Shown piece by piece: positions 27,494 through 35,995 of a stretch of 64,000 nucleotides of DNA. Source of the stretch: Nocardia colli (lineage in GTDB: Bacteria > Actinomycetota > Actinomycetes > Mycobacteriales > Mycobacteriaceae); the NCBI RefSeq assembly GCF_008704205.1, contig NZ_VXLC01000014.1, positions 248,001 through 312,000 on the forward strand, in the 5' to 3' direction. Under the pieces are notes generated by a model. It was not told where the DNA came from. It did not search any database and worked only from the letters and a program-made list of their open reading frames with translations. The first letter of the stretch is position 1; each line of letters starts with the position of its first letter. The translations under genes and the position numbers were made by a program.

Positions 27494-27622
27494 GGGGGCC
27501 TTCCGGAGTTCTCGGCGATGCCGCGCACCGCCGTGAACTCCAGCCCACCCCATGACCCGACCGCGTGGTATTGACAGATTGCCGAACCTGCCGCCGATTC
27601 TTTGTGCCGATGCCCGGGGGCG

Positions 27623-27904
27623 TCAGGCGACGTCTACGCCCCGCCAGAAGGCGACGTAGTTCTTGATGTGCGCGGCTTCGGGTTTGGGATCGGGGTAGTA
27701 CCAGGCCGCGTCGGGGTTGGTTTCGCCGTCGACCACGACGGTGTAGTAGCTCGCGGTGCCCTTCCACGGGCAGAACGTGTTCGTCTCGGATGGCTTGAAG
27801 AACTCGGTGTGCACGGAGTCGGGTGGGAAGTAGTGGTTGCCTTCGACGATGACCGTGTCGTCGCTGCTCGCGAGGACGCGGCCCTGCCAGGTTGCCGTTG
27901 CCAT
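27623..27904 (-). CDS. DUF427 protein
   Basis: A 93-residue domain protein that matches the DUF427 pattern throughout: YFPPDSV, FCPWKGTASYYTVVVDGE, AAWYYPDPKPEAAHIKNYVA, FWRGVDV. Its biochemical function is not known. It is a single cytosolic domain without a signal peptide. Confidence 0.9.
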   Translation of the reverse strand: MATATWQGRVLASSDDTVIVEGNHYFPPDSVHTEFFKPSETNTFCPWKGTASYYTVVVDGETNPDAAWYYPDPKPEAAHIKNYVAFWRGVDVA

Positions 27905-27943
27905 GACATCGATTCTGCCTGAGTGCCGGAAGTGCCCCGGTGC

Positions 27944-29701
27944 TCAATGCGCCTCGGCGGGCTCCAGCGGGTACGGCGGGTCGCCGATGCCGACGATGCG
28001 TACGTTGCCCCACGGATCGCGCTCTTGGAGGCGGCCGGGGGTGGGAAAACGGCCGGGGAGGGTGAGCAGGACCTCGGCGCGGCCGGGGTCGGGCAGGTCG
28101 TCGCCGGTGATCCGGCCGTACCAGTGGTACTGACCGTCGATCGGGTCGGCGTGGCCGCTGAGCGAGACCGTCACCGAGAGCAGCGAGCCGGGGGAGTCGA
28201 GCGTGGCCGGGCCCGAATACTCGTGTGCCGGTTCACGATCGGCCGCCACGGTGAGGTCGTAGTGGCCCGGATCGGGGTGGCGCATGGTGCGCCAGTAGGA
28301 GACGCTGGAACCGGGCCAGGCGGCGCGGTTGACGCCGTGCTCGTCCAGGTACCAGCTGGCGCAGCCGCCCGCGTTCCACACGGTGCCCGCCAGTTTCTGC
28401 TGGGTGCGGCGATTGAACTCGTGCTGGGTCGCGGCGCGCACTTCCATCCGGGTACTCGACGTCTTGCGCAACAGCTCGACGCACTGGCGGATGTAGCGGG
28501 CCTGCGCCTCGATCATGAACACGATCGACTGATGCCCGCCGCCGGAGTTCGGGCCGACGATCAGGAACATGTTGGGGAACCCGTGCACCGCGACACCGAG
28601 GAAACCCTCGACCCCGTCGCGCCAAGCCGCTTGCAGCGCAAGGCCGTCGGCCCCGACGATGTGCTGATCCGCGAACCGGTCGGAAATCTTGAAACCGGTG
28701 CCGTAGACGATCGCGTCGAACTCCGTCTCGGCTCCGTCGACGGTCGCGACGCCGGTCTCGGTGAGACCCGAGATGGGCGTGGTCTCCAGCCGCACATTGT
28801 CGCGCTGCAACGCGGGATAGAAGTTGTTGGACACCAGGATTCGCTTACAGCCGAGCCGGTAGTCCGGGGTCAGCCGGTCGCGCAGCTCAGGGTCGTGCAC
28901 TTGGCGGCGCAGCTGGCCGCGGGCGACCTTCTCCACCTGACGCATCAGTTCCGGATTCATGAACGCCGGAATCATCGACTCGTAGCCCCAGTAGATGGCC
29001 CACCGGTAAAGCCGTTGCGCGCCGGGCAGATACCGGAACATGCCGTGCTCTATCGCGGAGAGCTGTCGATCCGGTTTCGGGATGATCCAGTGCGGGGTGC
29101 GCTGGAACACCGTCACCTGCGCGGCCTCCTTGGCGATCTGCGGCACGAATTGCACCGCGCTGGCCCCGGTTCCGATCACCGCGATCCGCTTGCCGCGCAC
29201 GTCGAAGTCGTGATCCCACTGTGCTGAATGGAAACTCGTGCCGCGGAACGTGTCCCGGCCGGGGAACGCCGGCACCGACGGTTCGTGCAGCGGTCCGGGC
29301 GCCAGCACGACCAGGCGCGCCCGCAGGGCCTGCCCGTGCGCGAGGCCGATATCCCAGCGGTCGGCGTCGTCGTCGAAGTCGAGGGTCACCACCTCGGAGT
29401 TCAGCCGGATGTGCCTGCGCAGGTCGTATTTGTCCACGATGCGGCGCAGGTAGTCCAGGATCTCCGGCTGCCGGGCGAACATCCGCGACCACCGCTTGTT
29501 CGGCTCGAACGAGTACGAATACATCAGCGACATCACGTCGCAGCCCGCGCCGGGATAGGTGTTCTCCCGCCAGGTGCCGCCGATCTCGCCGGCCTTCTCC
29601 AGCACGACGAAGTCGTCGATGCCCGCCTTGCGCAACTCGATGGCCATGCCGAGACCGCCGAAACCGGCACCGACTATGACGATTTCAGGGTCCTTGCTCA
29701 T
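27944..29701 (-). CDS. Baeyer-Villiger-type flavin monooxygenase with DUF4873 tail
   Basis: A 585-residue FAD/NADPH monooxygenase. FAD site GAGFGGLG (residues 11-18), Baeyer-Villiger signature FRGTSFHSAQWD (151-162) and NADPH site GTGASA (about 176-181) are intact. The enzyme inserts one oxygen into ketones or oxidises N/S atoms. About 90 residues after position 495 (starting REPAHEYSGPATLDSPGSLL) form an extra domain that resembles DUF4873, found fused to such enzymes in mycobacteria. The ATG at 29701 overlaps the stop of the diiron-protein gene (ATGA). The coupling suggests both work on the same substrate. Confidence 0.88.
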   Translation of the reverse strand: MSKDPEIVIVGAGFGGLGMAIELRKAGIDDFVVLEKAGEIGGTWRENTYPGAGCDVMSLMYSYSFEPNKRWSRMFARQPEILDYLRRIVDKYDLRRHIRLNSEVVTLDFDDDADRWDIGLAHGQALRARLVVLAPGPLHEPSVPAFPGRDTFRGTSFHSAQWDHDFDVRGKRIAVIGTGASAVQFVPQIAKEAAQVTVFQRTPHWIIPKPDRQLSAIEHGMFRYLPGAQRLYRWAIYWGYESMIPAFMNPELMRQVEKVARGQLRRQVHDPELRDRLTPDYRLGCKRILVSNNFYPALQRDNVRLETTPISGLTETGVATVDGAETEFDAIVYGTGFKISDRFADQHIVGADGLALQAAWRDGVEGFLGVAVHGFPNMFLIVGPNSGGGHQSIVFMIEAQARYIRQCVELLRKTSSTRMEVRAATQHEFNRRTQQKLAGTVWNAGGCASWYLDEHGVNRAAWPGSSVSYWRTMRHPDPGHYDLTVAADREPAHEYSGPATLDSPGSLLSVTVSLSGHADPIDGQYHWYGRITGDDLPDPGRAEVLLTLPGRFPTPGRLQERDPWGNVRIVGIGDPPYPLEPAEAH

Positions 29702-30597
29702 GCGAGCAGCCCCCGTCGCCGCCAGATCCACTCGCCGACCGGCCCGATGAGGCCCTGCTTCTGCAGGAACACACCGAGATTCGCGGCGCCGATGCCCAGC
29801 GCCTTCTTGGCGTCCGGGTTGCCGGCCGCGATCCGCCGGGCGGCGCGCCCGTCCAGGCCCGCGCGGGTGTACATGTGCCGGTTGGTCAGCAGATAGACGA
29901 ACAGCGGGGCCGCGACCGCGACACACAGTCGGGTGTAGGCGAGTTCGGCCCGTGACATGGTCGGCACCATCCTGGCCAGCGCGTCCCTGGCGAAGCCGAT
30001 GTGGCGCGCCTCCTCGGTGACGTGGATGCGCATCGCCCGGGAAACCAAGGGCTGCAACTCCGGATCGTCCAGGGTGCGCCGCTGGATCGCGTCGAAGATC
30101 TCCTCGCCGACCAGCGCGCCGACCCAGGTCATGGAGCCGCGCAAGAAGATCGGCAGCACGCCGATGGCCAACCGGCCCGCGCGCCGCGGCCAGTACGGCC
30201 GGGCCTCGATGCGGTCGATCAGCTTGCCGAACATCATCATGTGCCGGCACTCGTCGCCCATCTCGACCAGCGTGTAGTGCGAATGCCGGGTGGTCGGATC
30301 GTCGGCGAGCAACTCGCGCAACAGAAGTCGGTTCAGCAGGTTCTCGAACCAGATGCCGACCGAGAGCACGTTCGCCAGTTCCTGCCGGGACAGTTCGCGC
30401 TGCTGCTGCGGCGTCATCGACTCCCACAGCTCGGTGCCGTACAGCGACACGACCTCCGCGGGGAGGAAGAGTTTGTCCGGGTCCAGCGGCGCGTCCCAGT
30501 CCATGTCGACCACCGGGTCGTAGGACTTCTTGACCGATCCGGTCAGTAAGCGCTGCGCGAAGGACTCTTGCGGGATCAGTGCGGCCTCGTTGCCCAT
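29698..30597 (-). CDS. AurF-like diiron oxygenase family protein
   Basis: A 299-residue all-helical protein. Two ExxH motifs (DECRHMMMFG with Glu116/His119, and TEEARHIGFARD) plus ELANVLSVGIWFENLL supply the glutamate and histidine ligands expected for a ferritin-like diiron centre of the AurF N-oxygenase family. Relatives oxidise aryl amines; others have unknown substrates. It is first in a two-gene operon with the flavin monooxygenase and diverges from a TetR gene, so it is probably induced by a small hydrophobic compound. Confidence 0.82.
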   Translation of the reverse strand: MGNEAALIPQESFAQRLLTGSVKKSYDPVVDMDWDAPLDPDKLFLPAEVVSLYGTELWESMTPQQQRELSRQELANVLSVGIWFENLLNRLLLRELLADDPTTRHSHYTLVEMGDECRHMMMFGKLIDRIEARPYWPRRAGRLAIGVLPIFLRGSMTWVGALVGEEIFDAIQRRTLDDPELQPLVSRAMRIHVTEEARHIGFARDALARMVPTMSRAELAYTRLCVAVAAPLFVYLLTNRHMYTRAGLDGRAARRIAAGNPDAKKALGIGAANLGVFLQKQGLIGPVGEWIWRRRGLLA

Positions 30598-30697
30598 GAC
30601 TGCTCTCCAACATTGTCGACTAACCGATACAAGCTGTCACATTTAGATTAGTGAGACGGTATGTCGCAGTCAACCTACTTGCGGGTATCGTGACTCT
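30598..30697. promoter_or_regulatory. Divergent promoter with possible TetR operator
   Basis: This 100-base gap separates the diiron operon from the TetR gene. TATCGT at 30686-30691 lies six bases before the TetR GTG and looks like a leaderless -10 box. TCAC and GTGA, ten bases apart in GTCACATTTAGATTAGTGAG, form a short inverted repeat that could be the repressor site. Confidence 0.4.
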
Positions 30698-31408
30698 GTG
30701 ACCACGACCAGCGGAAATCTCGAGCCTCCCGTCCCGGACGGTCGCGCTACCCGCTGGAACGGGCACAAAGCGCAGCGTCGAGCAGACGTCATCGATGCCG
30801 CGATCACGGTCATCGAGGAGCACGGCGTCGAGGTGTCGGTGCAGCAGATCGCCGACCGGCTCAAGCTGCCGCGCCCGGTGGTCTATCGGCATTTCGACGG
30901 CCGCACCGACCTGGACGAGCAGATCCGCCGGCAGATCCTGGAATCGCTACTGGCACAGATCATGCCGAAGCTCGACCCGGAGGGCACGGTGCGCGACGCC
31001 GTGCGCGGCGTGGTCGGCACCTACGTCCGCTGGGTCGAACGGCACCCCAACCTGCACCGTTTCATCGGCGGCGCGGCGCCCCAAGGGGATTCGTCGCTGG
31101 CCGGCGCGCGCGACCGGATCGGCGGTCGGCTGGCCGACCTGTTCGCGATCTGGCTGTCGCGCTTCGGCATCGATCCCGGCCGGGCCCGGCCGATGGCGTT
31201 CGGCATCATCGGCTTCGTCGACGGCGTGGTGAACAGCTGGCGGGCCGACGCGGCCACCACGCTGTCCTCGGATCAGGTCGAGGGCATCCTCACCGAGTCG
31301 GTGCTGGCGCTCTTCGAAGGCAACGCGCGCAGTCTCGGCGTCCCGCTGGAACGCGACGTGGTCGTCGGCGATCTGCTCGTCCGGCCGGAAGCGTTGCGCG
31401 CCAGGTAA
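30698..31408 (+). CDS. TetR-family regulator
   Basis: A 236-residue regulator. The N-terminal helix-turn-helix reads VSVQQIADRLKLPRPVVYRH, followed by FDGRTDLDEQIR. The C-terminal 150 residues are a helical ligand domain. The GTG start is supported by a -10-like box six bases upstream and the absence of a ribosome site. It probably represses itself and the divergent monooxygenase operon. Its 3' end is five bases from the convergent NUDIX gene. Confidence 0.87.
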   Translation: MTTTSGNLEPPVPDGRATRWNGHKAQRRADVIDAAITVIEEHGVEVSVQQIADRLKLPRPVVYRHFDGRTDLDEQIRRQILESLLAQIMPKLDPEGTVRDAVRGVVGTYVRWVERHPNLHRFIGGAAPQGDSSLAGARDRIGGRLADLFAIWLSRFGIDPGRARPMAFGIIGFVDGVVNSWRADAATTLSSDQVEGILTESVLALFEGNARSLGVPLERDVVVGDLLVRPEALRAR

Positions 31409-31413
31409 TCCCG

Positions 31414-31941
31414 TCAGGGCCGATGCAATTCGACTGCCAGAGCAATCAATTCGGCCAAATGCTCGCCGTCGGTGCGGGCCAGCCGCATGGCCTCGGCGAC
31501 CGGGAAAGTCCGGACCTCGAGGATTTGCTCGGCGTCGTCCGGATTCGTCGGCGCGGAATCCAGCACGACATCGGCGGCACACCAGAGCCACGCCTTGTGC
31601 GGATGCGGCTGCCAATCGCGAAACGGCGCAGCCTGATTGCTGGTGGCATAGTGCGCGCCGATCCAGCGGATCGGGCCGGTAGGGTGGGCGCCTGCTTCTT
31701 CGCGGAGTTCGCGGCGGACGCATTCGTCGATGGATTCGCCGCGCTCGCGGGTGCCGCCGGGTAGCAGCCAAATGTCGCGGTCGTCGCGGCACAGCACGAT
31801 ATCCTCGCCGACGAAGCAGACGAGGTGGATGTTGGTGACCAGTTCGTCGGGTGGTGCTTCGGTGGCGAACTGGACGTCCATATCACCCCAGGCCCAATGG
31901 GTCGGGGTGTGCAACAACGGATAACGGTCGGCCAAGGTCAC
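31414..31941 (-). CDS. NUDIX hydrolase
   Basis: A 175-residue protein with the Nudix box GGTRERGESIDECVRRELRE followed by EAG (about residues 62-84), after IWLLPGG. Substrate unknown; the surrounding order resembles ADP-ribose- or mutator-type members. GTG start at 31941. Divergent from the gene at 31988, with only 46 bases between. Confidence 0.85.
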   Translation of the reverse strand: MTLADRYPLLHTPTHWAWGDMDVQFATEAPPDELVTNIHLVCFVGEDIVLCRDDRDIWLLPGGTRERGESIDECVRRELREEAGAHPTGPIRWIGAHYATSNQAAPFRDWQPHPHKAWLWCAADVVLDSAPTNPDDAEQILEVRTFPVAEAMRLARTDGEHLAELIALAVELHRP

Positions 31942-31987
31942 CTCTTGAAACTAATGGGATCGGGCGTTACATACGAGGGGGAGTGCG

Positions 31988-32761
31988 TTGACTACGCTCA
32001 TGCCGGTGTCCGAACCTGTGCCCTTGACGAGGCTGCTCGATGACGCGGGGTTGCTGTCGCTCGAACACCGGCTACACGTCGAAGAACTGCTGGGTCCGCA
32101 CCGGTGGCAGGCCGATATGGAGGGGGGCCGGCTCGAATTCGTCGGCGAAGCGCAGACATTCGAGTGCACCGACTTTCACCTGCTCGGCACCGCCGACGCG
32201 GAGACCTGGCTGTGGGCCTGGGCGAATCCGTGGGGCTTCCCCAAGCAGCTGATCGCGGTGGCGCGGATGGTGCGCGAGTTCGGTTTCCGCTACGGCGTCG
32301 CCGAATTGTGCGCCGCGGAAATGCCGGTCGCGCTCGGGCGGGCGGCGCCGCAGCCGCACCAGGTTGCCGAGCTGCTCGCCGACGCCGCGAAAGTGATTTC
32401 CGGGCATTGGAGTTCGTACTGCGGCGTCACCGACGGCACCTGTGTGGCGTTTCTCGTCGAGCATCCCGCGTTCGAGCTACCGCCGCCCAGCGCGTCCGGC
32501 ATCGCGCGGGTATTGGCGCACGGGATAGGTGCGCTGCCCCTGGTCGACTATCGGCGCGCCACCCAGAGTTACCTGAGCAGACGGGGATTGACGACCGAGT
32601 TCGTCGAGAACCACCGGCTGCTCGAATTCAGCGGCTCCGGCATGGCGGGGAGCATCGAATTCGACGCCGACGGGCTCGTCGCGAACCTCGACGTCGGGGT
32701 CGTCATGGATCGCATCGAGCTGCCGTCGGAGTCGAAAGCGCACTCGGCCAACTCGTTGTGA
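31988..32761 (+). CDS. DUF6882-like protein
   Basis: A 257-residue cytosolic protein of unknown function. Key phrases are FHLLGTADAETWLWAWANPW and GVAELCAAEMPVALG, which from memory resemble the DUF6882 family. The TTG start has GAGGGGGAG five bases before it; an in-frame ATG four codons later (32000) is the alternative. Neighbours give no hint to its role. Confidence 0.65.
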   Translation: MTTLMPVSEPVPLTRLLDDAGLLSLEHRLHVEELLGPHRWQADMEGGRLEFVGEAQTFECTDFHLLGTADAETWLWAWANPWGFPKQLIAVARMVREFGFRYGVAELCAAEMPVALGRAAPQPHQVAELLADAAKVISGHWSSYCGVTDGTCVAFLVEHPAFELPPPSASGIARVLAHGIGALPLVDYRRATQSYLSRRGLTTEFVENHRLLEFSGSGMAGSIEFDADGLVANLDVGVVMDRIELPSESKAHSANSL

Positions 32762-32767
32762 GCTGGC

Positions 32768-33985
32768 TCAGGCCTTGCCGCCGGTCAGCGCCTGGAAGCT
32801 GCGGTTCCACGCCCACTCGACCGGCCCGCGCTCGAAGCGGCGCAGCCAGATGTGCGCTCCGGTCGCGATGATCAGCGAAACCAGCAGGTAGATGCCCACG
32901 GTGAACGGCACCCGCGCATCGGGGGAGACGCGGGCGGCGAGCCCGAAACCCCAGCCGTAGCACAGGATCGACGCCACCAAGTTCTGCAAGATGTAGCAGC
33001 TCAGCGCGGTGCGCCCGACCTCGGTCATGCGCCGGCCGAGGAATCCGACCTCGGTGCGCCGCAGGTAGAAGTGCGCGACCAAGGCCAGGATGCCCAGCGC
33101 GACAACGGGTGCGGTGCCGTAGCGGGTGAAAAGGAAGTAGTCGCCGTTGCCCGCGATACCGGCGATCAGGTCGATCGGCGCCGCGACCCCGAACCCGGCG
33201 ACCATCAGCCACTTGCGCATCCGCGCCCCCTCCGGCCGGAACACCCCGGCCCGGAACAGCCGGGCGCCGAGCAGGAACAACGCCACCGACATGGCGAACA
33301 CGAACACCGTCTCCGAGCGGAACTCGCCCGCATTGTGCAGCCGGAACACCACGAGATCCCAGAACGACCCGTCCGCATAAGGATTCGGATCCAGCGGTGT
33401 CCGCGGCGCCGGTTCGTCGCGCGGCGCGAACGCCATGGCCAACCCGATCGCGGTGAGCATCGCGAGATGGATACCCGCCGAGACGATCAGCCAACGCCGT
33501 TGCGCCCGTTCACTTGTCGCGAGCACGAACGCGACAAGCAGCCCGGTCACCGCGTACCCCATCAGCACGTCGAACTCCGCGACGAACACGAAGTTCAGCA
33601 GACCGTCGAGCAGCAGCAACCCGGCCCGGATCGGATACTTGCCCGGCCAGCGCCGTCCGCCCCGCTGCGCCGAGCCCTGCTGAATGGCCAGCCCGATGCC
33701 GAACATGATGGTCAGCAACCCGAGGAACTTGCCCTGCGCCAGCTGCTGCAACACCCGCTCGGCCCACAGCCAGCCGGTCGCGGGGTCCTTCAACTCGTCG
33801 ATGTAGCCGACGAGCCCCTCGCGGTTGGTCATGATCCAGATATTGGTGCCGAGCGTGCCGAGGATCGCGATGCCGCGCAGCACGTCCAGCGCGACCAGTC
33901 GCGAGTGCGCCGCCTCGGCGGGGGCGTCCGGCGCACGGTGCCGCGCCGCGGTGCCGACCTGCGGATCGGCGAGAGATTCGGTCAT
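32768..33985 (-). CDS. DUF418 membrane protein
   Basis: A 405-residue protein with about nine to ten membrane segments. The first begins with LDVLRGIAILGTLGTNIWIM, a hallmark of the DUF418/YeiB family, and the C-terminal DUF418 region includes VGRTALSCYILQNLVASILC. The function is unknown; related acyltransferase_3-like proteins move acyl groups. The ATG at 33985 is chosen because residues before it are low-quality arginine-rich sequence overlapping the dop promoter. Confidence 0.85.
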   Translation of the reverse strand: MTESLADPQVGTAARHRAPDAPAEAAHSRLVALDVLRGIAILGTLGTNIWIMTNREGLVGYIDELKDPATGWLWAERVLQQLAQGKFLGLLTIMFGIGLAIQQGSAQRGGRRWPGKYPIRAGLLLLDGLLNFVFVAEFDVLMGYAVTGLLVAFVLATSERAQRRWLIVSAGIHLAMLTAIGLAMAFAPRDEPAPRTPLDPNPYADGSFWDLVVFRLHNAGEFRSETVFVFAMSVALFLLGARLFRAGVFRPEGARMRKWLMVAGFGVAAPIDLIAGIAGNGDYFLFTRYGTAPVVALGILALVAHFYLRRTEVGFLGRRMTEVGRTALSCYILQNLVASILCYGWGFGLAARVSPDARVPFTVGIYLLVSLIIATGAHIWLRRFERGPVEWAWNRSFQALTGGKA

Positions 33986-34128
33986 ACCAAGACTGTCCCG
34001 CCGACCGGCGCTCGCGCGGGTCCTCCGGAAGTACCACCCGCGGTATGAGATTGGGCTCCACCAGTGCCGACAACGCCGACACCCGGCCCGGCGCGGGCAG
34101 CCCACGGACTTCGCCCGGCGATGCCCGT

Positions 34129-34134
34129 TAGGCT
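34129..34134 (+). promoter_or_regulatory. dop leaderless promoter, -10 box
   Basis: TAGGCT ends six bases before the dop ATG, and no ribosome site is present. TTCGCC about 18 bases further upstream could be a weak -35 element. Confidence 0.55.
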
Positions 34135-34140
34135 CGACCC

Positions 34141-35640
34141 ATGCAGCGCATCATCGGAATCGAGGTCGAGTACGGCATTTCGACCCCAACCGAGCCGTCG
34201 GCCAACCCGATCCTCACCTCCACGCAGGCCGTGCTCGCCTACGCCGCCGCCGAGGGTGTGCCGCGGGCGAAACGCACCCGCTGGGACTACGAGGTGGAGT
34301 CGCCGCTGCGCGACGCGCGCGGCTTCGACCTGAGCCGGATGAACGGGCCCGCGCCGGTGATCGACGCCGACGAGGTCGGTGCCGCGAACATGATCCTCAC
34401 CAACGGCGCCCGGCTCTACGTCGACCACGCCCACCCCGAATACTCCGCACCCGAGGTGACCGACCCACTGGACGCGGTCATCTGGGACAAAGCGGGCGAG
34501 CGGGTGATGGAGGCCGCCGCGCGGCACGCGTCCAGCGTGCCCGGCGCGCCACGCCTGCAGCTCTACAAGAACAACGTCGACGGCAAGGGCGCCTCCTACG
34601 GCACCCACGAGAACTACCTGATGAGCCGTGACACCCCGTTCAACCAGATCATCCTCGGCCTCACCCCGTTCTTCGTCTCGCGTCAGGTGATCACCGGTTC
34701 CGGCCGGGTCGGCATCGGTCAGTCCGGCGACCACGCCGGCTTCCAGCTGTCCCAGCGCGCCGACTACATCGAGGTCGAGGTCGGCCTGGAGACCACGCTC
34801 AAGCGCGGCATCATCAACACCCGCGACGAGCCGCACGCCGACGCGGACAAGTACCGCAGGCTGCACGTCATCATCGGCGACGCCAACCTGGCCGAGATGT
34901 CCACCTACCTCAAGGTCGGCACCACCGCGCTGGTCCTCGACCTGATCGAGGCCGGCGAGGACCTGTCCGAATTCCAGCTGGCCCGCCCGGTCACCGCAGT
35001 GCACACGATCAGCCACGACCCGACGCTGCGCGCCACCGTCGCGCTCACCGACGGCCGCGAGCTGGCCGGCCTTGCGCTGCAGCGGATGTACCTGGACCGG
35101 GTGATCAAGTTCGTCGATCGCACCGGCAACGACGACAAGCGCGTGCAGGACATCATCGAGAACTGGGCGATGGTGCTCGATCTGCTCGAGCGCGACCCGA
35201 TGGAATGCGCGAGCCTGCTCGACTGGCCGGCCAAGCTGCGCCTGCTCGAGGGCATGCGCCAGCGCGAGGGCCTGGGCTGGGCCGCGCCGAAGCTGCACCT
35301 GATGGACCTGCAGTACTCCGACGTGCGCCTGGACAAGGGCCTGTACAACCGCCTGGTGGCCCGTGGGTCGATGAAACGGCTCGTCACCGAGCAGCAGGTG
35401 CTGGACGCGATGACCAACCCGCCCACCGACACTCGGGCCTACTTCCGCGGCGAATGCCTGCGCCGCTTCGGCGCCGACATCGCCGCGGCGAGCTGGGATT
35501 CGGTGATCTTCGACCTGGGCGGCGATTCGCTGGTCCGCATCCCCACCCTGGAACCGCGGCGCGGGACAAAGGCGCACGTAGGCAAGCTGCTGGACGGCGT
35601 GACCTCGGCCGCTGATCTTGTGGAACAGCTCACAACCTGA
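34141..35640 (+). CDS. dop: Pup deamidase/depupylase Dop
   Basis: A 499-residue carboxylate-amine-ligase-fold enzyme. It turns the C-terminal Gln of Pup into Glu and also removes Pup from proteins. The start MQRIIGIEVEYGI carries the metal-binding glutamates, and the catalytic-region aspartate is Asp95 in RLYVDHAHPEY. Nucleotide and metal residues lie in GASYGTHENYLM and INTRDEPHADADKYRRLHVI. The length equals that of mycobacterial Dop. A Dop-specific insert between residues 40 and 80 (relative to PafA) is visible. It is first in the order dop-pup-prcB-prcA. Confidence 0.97.
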   Translation: MQRIIGIEVEYGISTPTEPSANPILTSTQAVLAYAAAEGVPRAKRTRWDYEVESPLRDARGFDLSRMNGPAPVIDADEVGAANMILTNGARLYVDHAHPEYSAPEVTDPLDAVIWDKAGERVMEAAARHASSVPGAPRLQLYKNNVDGKGASYGTHENYLMSRDTPFNQIILGLTPFFVSRQVITGSGRVGIGQSGDHAGFQLSQRADYIEVEVGLETTLKRGIINTRDEPHADADKYRRLHVIIGDANLAEMSTYLKVGTTALVLDLIEAGEDLSEFQLARPVTAVHTISHDPTLRATVALTDGRELAGLALQRMYLDRVIKFVDRTGNDDKRVQDIIENWAMVLDLLERDPMECASLLDWPAKLRLLEGMRQREGLGWAAPKLHLMDLQYSDVRLDKGLYNRLVARGSMKRLVTEQQVLDAMTNPPTDTRAYFRGECLRRFGADIAAASWDSVIFDLGGDSLVRIPTLEPRRGTKAHVGKLLDGVTSAADLVEQLTT

Positions 35641-35720
35641 TCACGAGACCGGTACCGACTCGGCCCACATCGGCACGGAATACGACACTGCGTCGGTCGG
35701 GCTGGGTAGTGTTGAAGAAC

Positions 35721-35775
35721 GAGCACGGACATTGCTCATGACCGGGGCCGTGCTCAGAATTGAGCTCCGGTCATG
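35721..35775 (+). promoter_or_regulatory. Overlapping hairpins in the pup leader
   Basis: GAGCACGG (35721-35728) can pair with CCGTGCTC (35748-35755). CATGACCGG (35737-35745) can pair with CCGGTCATG (35767-35775). A third small stem GCTCA/TGAGC spans 35752-35765. The left arm of the second stem lies in the loop of the first, so the two compete or form a pseudoknot. They end 25 bases before the pup ATG. Confidence 0.5.
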
Positions 35776-35800
35776 ATGAGGACAGAGGAGGTCGGCTGCC

Positions 35801-35995
35801 ATGGCACAAGAGCAGACCAAGCGCGCCGGGGGCGGCGACGAGGATGATGGCCCGGAGGGTGCGGACGCCGCCGGTCAGGAGCGCCGCGAAAAGCTGGCGG
35901 AGGACACCGACGACCTGCTCGACGAGATCGATGATGTGCTCGAGGAGAACGCCGAAGACTTCGTCCGCGCGTACGTTCAGAAAGGCGGCCAGTGA
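35801..35995 (+). CDS. pup: Prokaryotic ubiquitin-like protein Pup
   Basis: A 64-residue, disordered, acidic protein that marks proteins for the proteasome. It ends in the invariant GGQ; the Gln must be deamidated by Dop before ligation by PafA. The helix that binds the Mpa/ARC ATPase lies in ERREKLAEDTDDLLDEIDDV. GGAGG lies just upstream of the ATG. The stop overlaps the GTG of prcB (GTGA), so the tag and the protease are made together. Confidence 0.98.
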   Translation: MAQEQTKRAGGGDEDDGPEGADAAGQERREKLAEDTDDLLDEIDDVLEENAEDFVRAYVQKGGQ

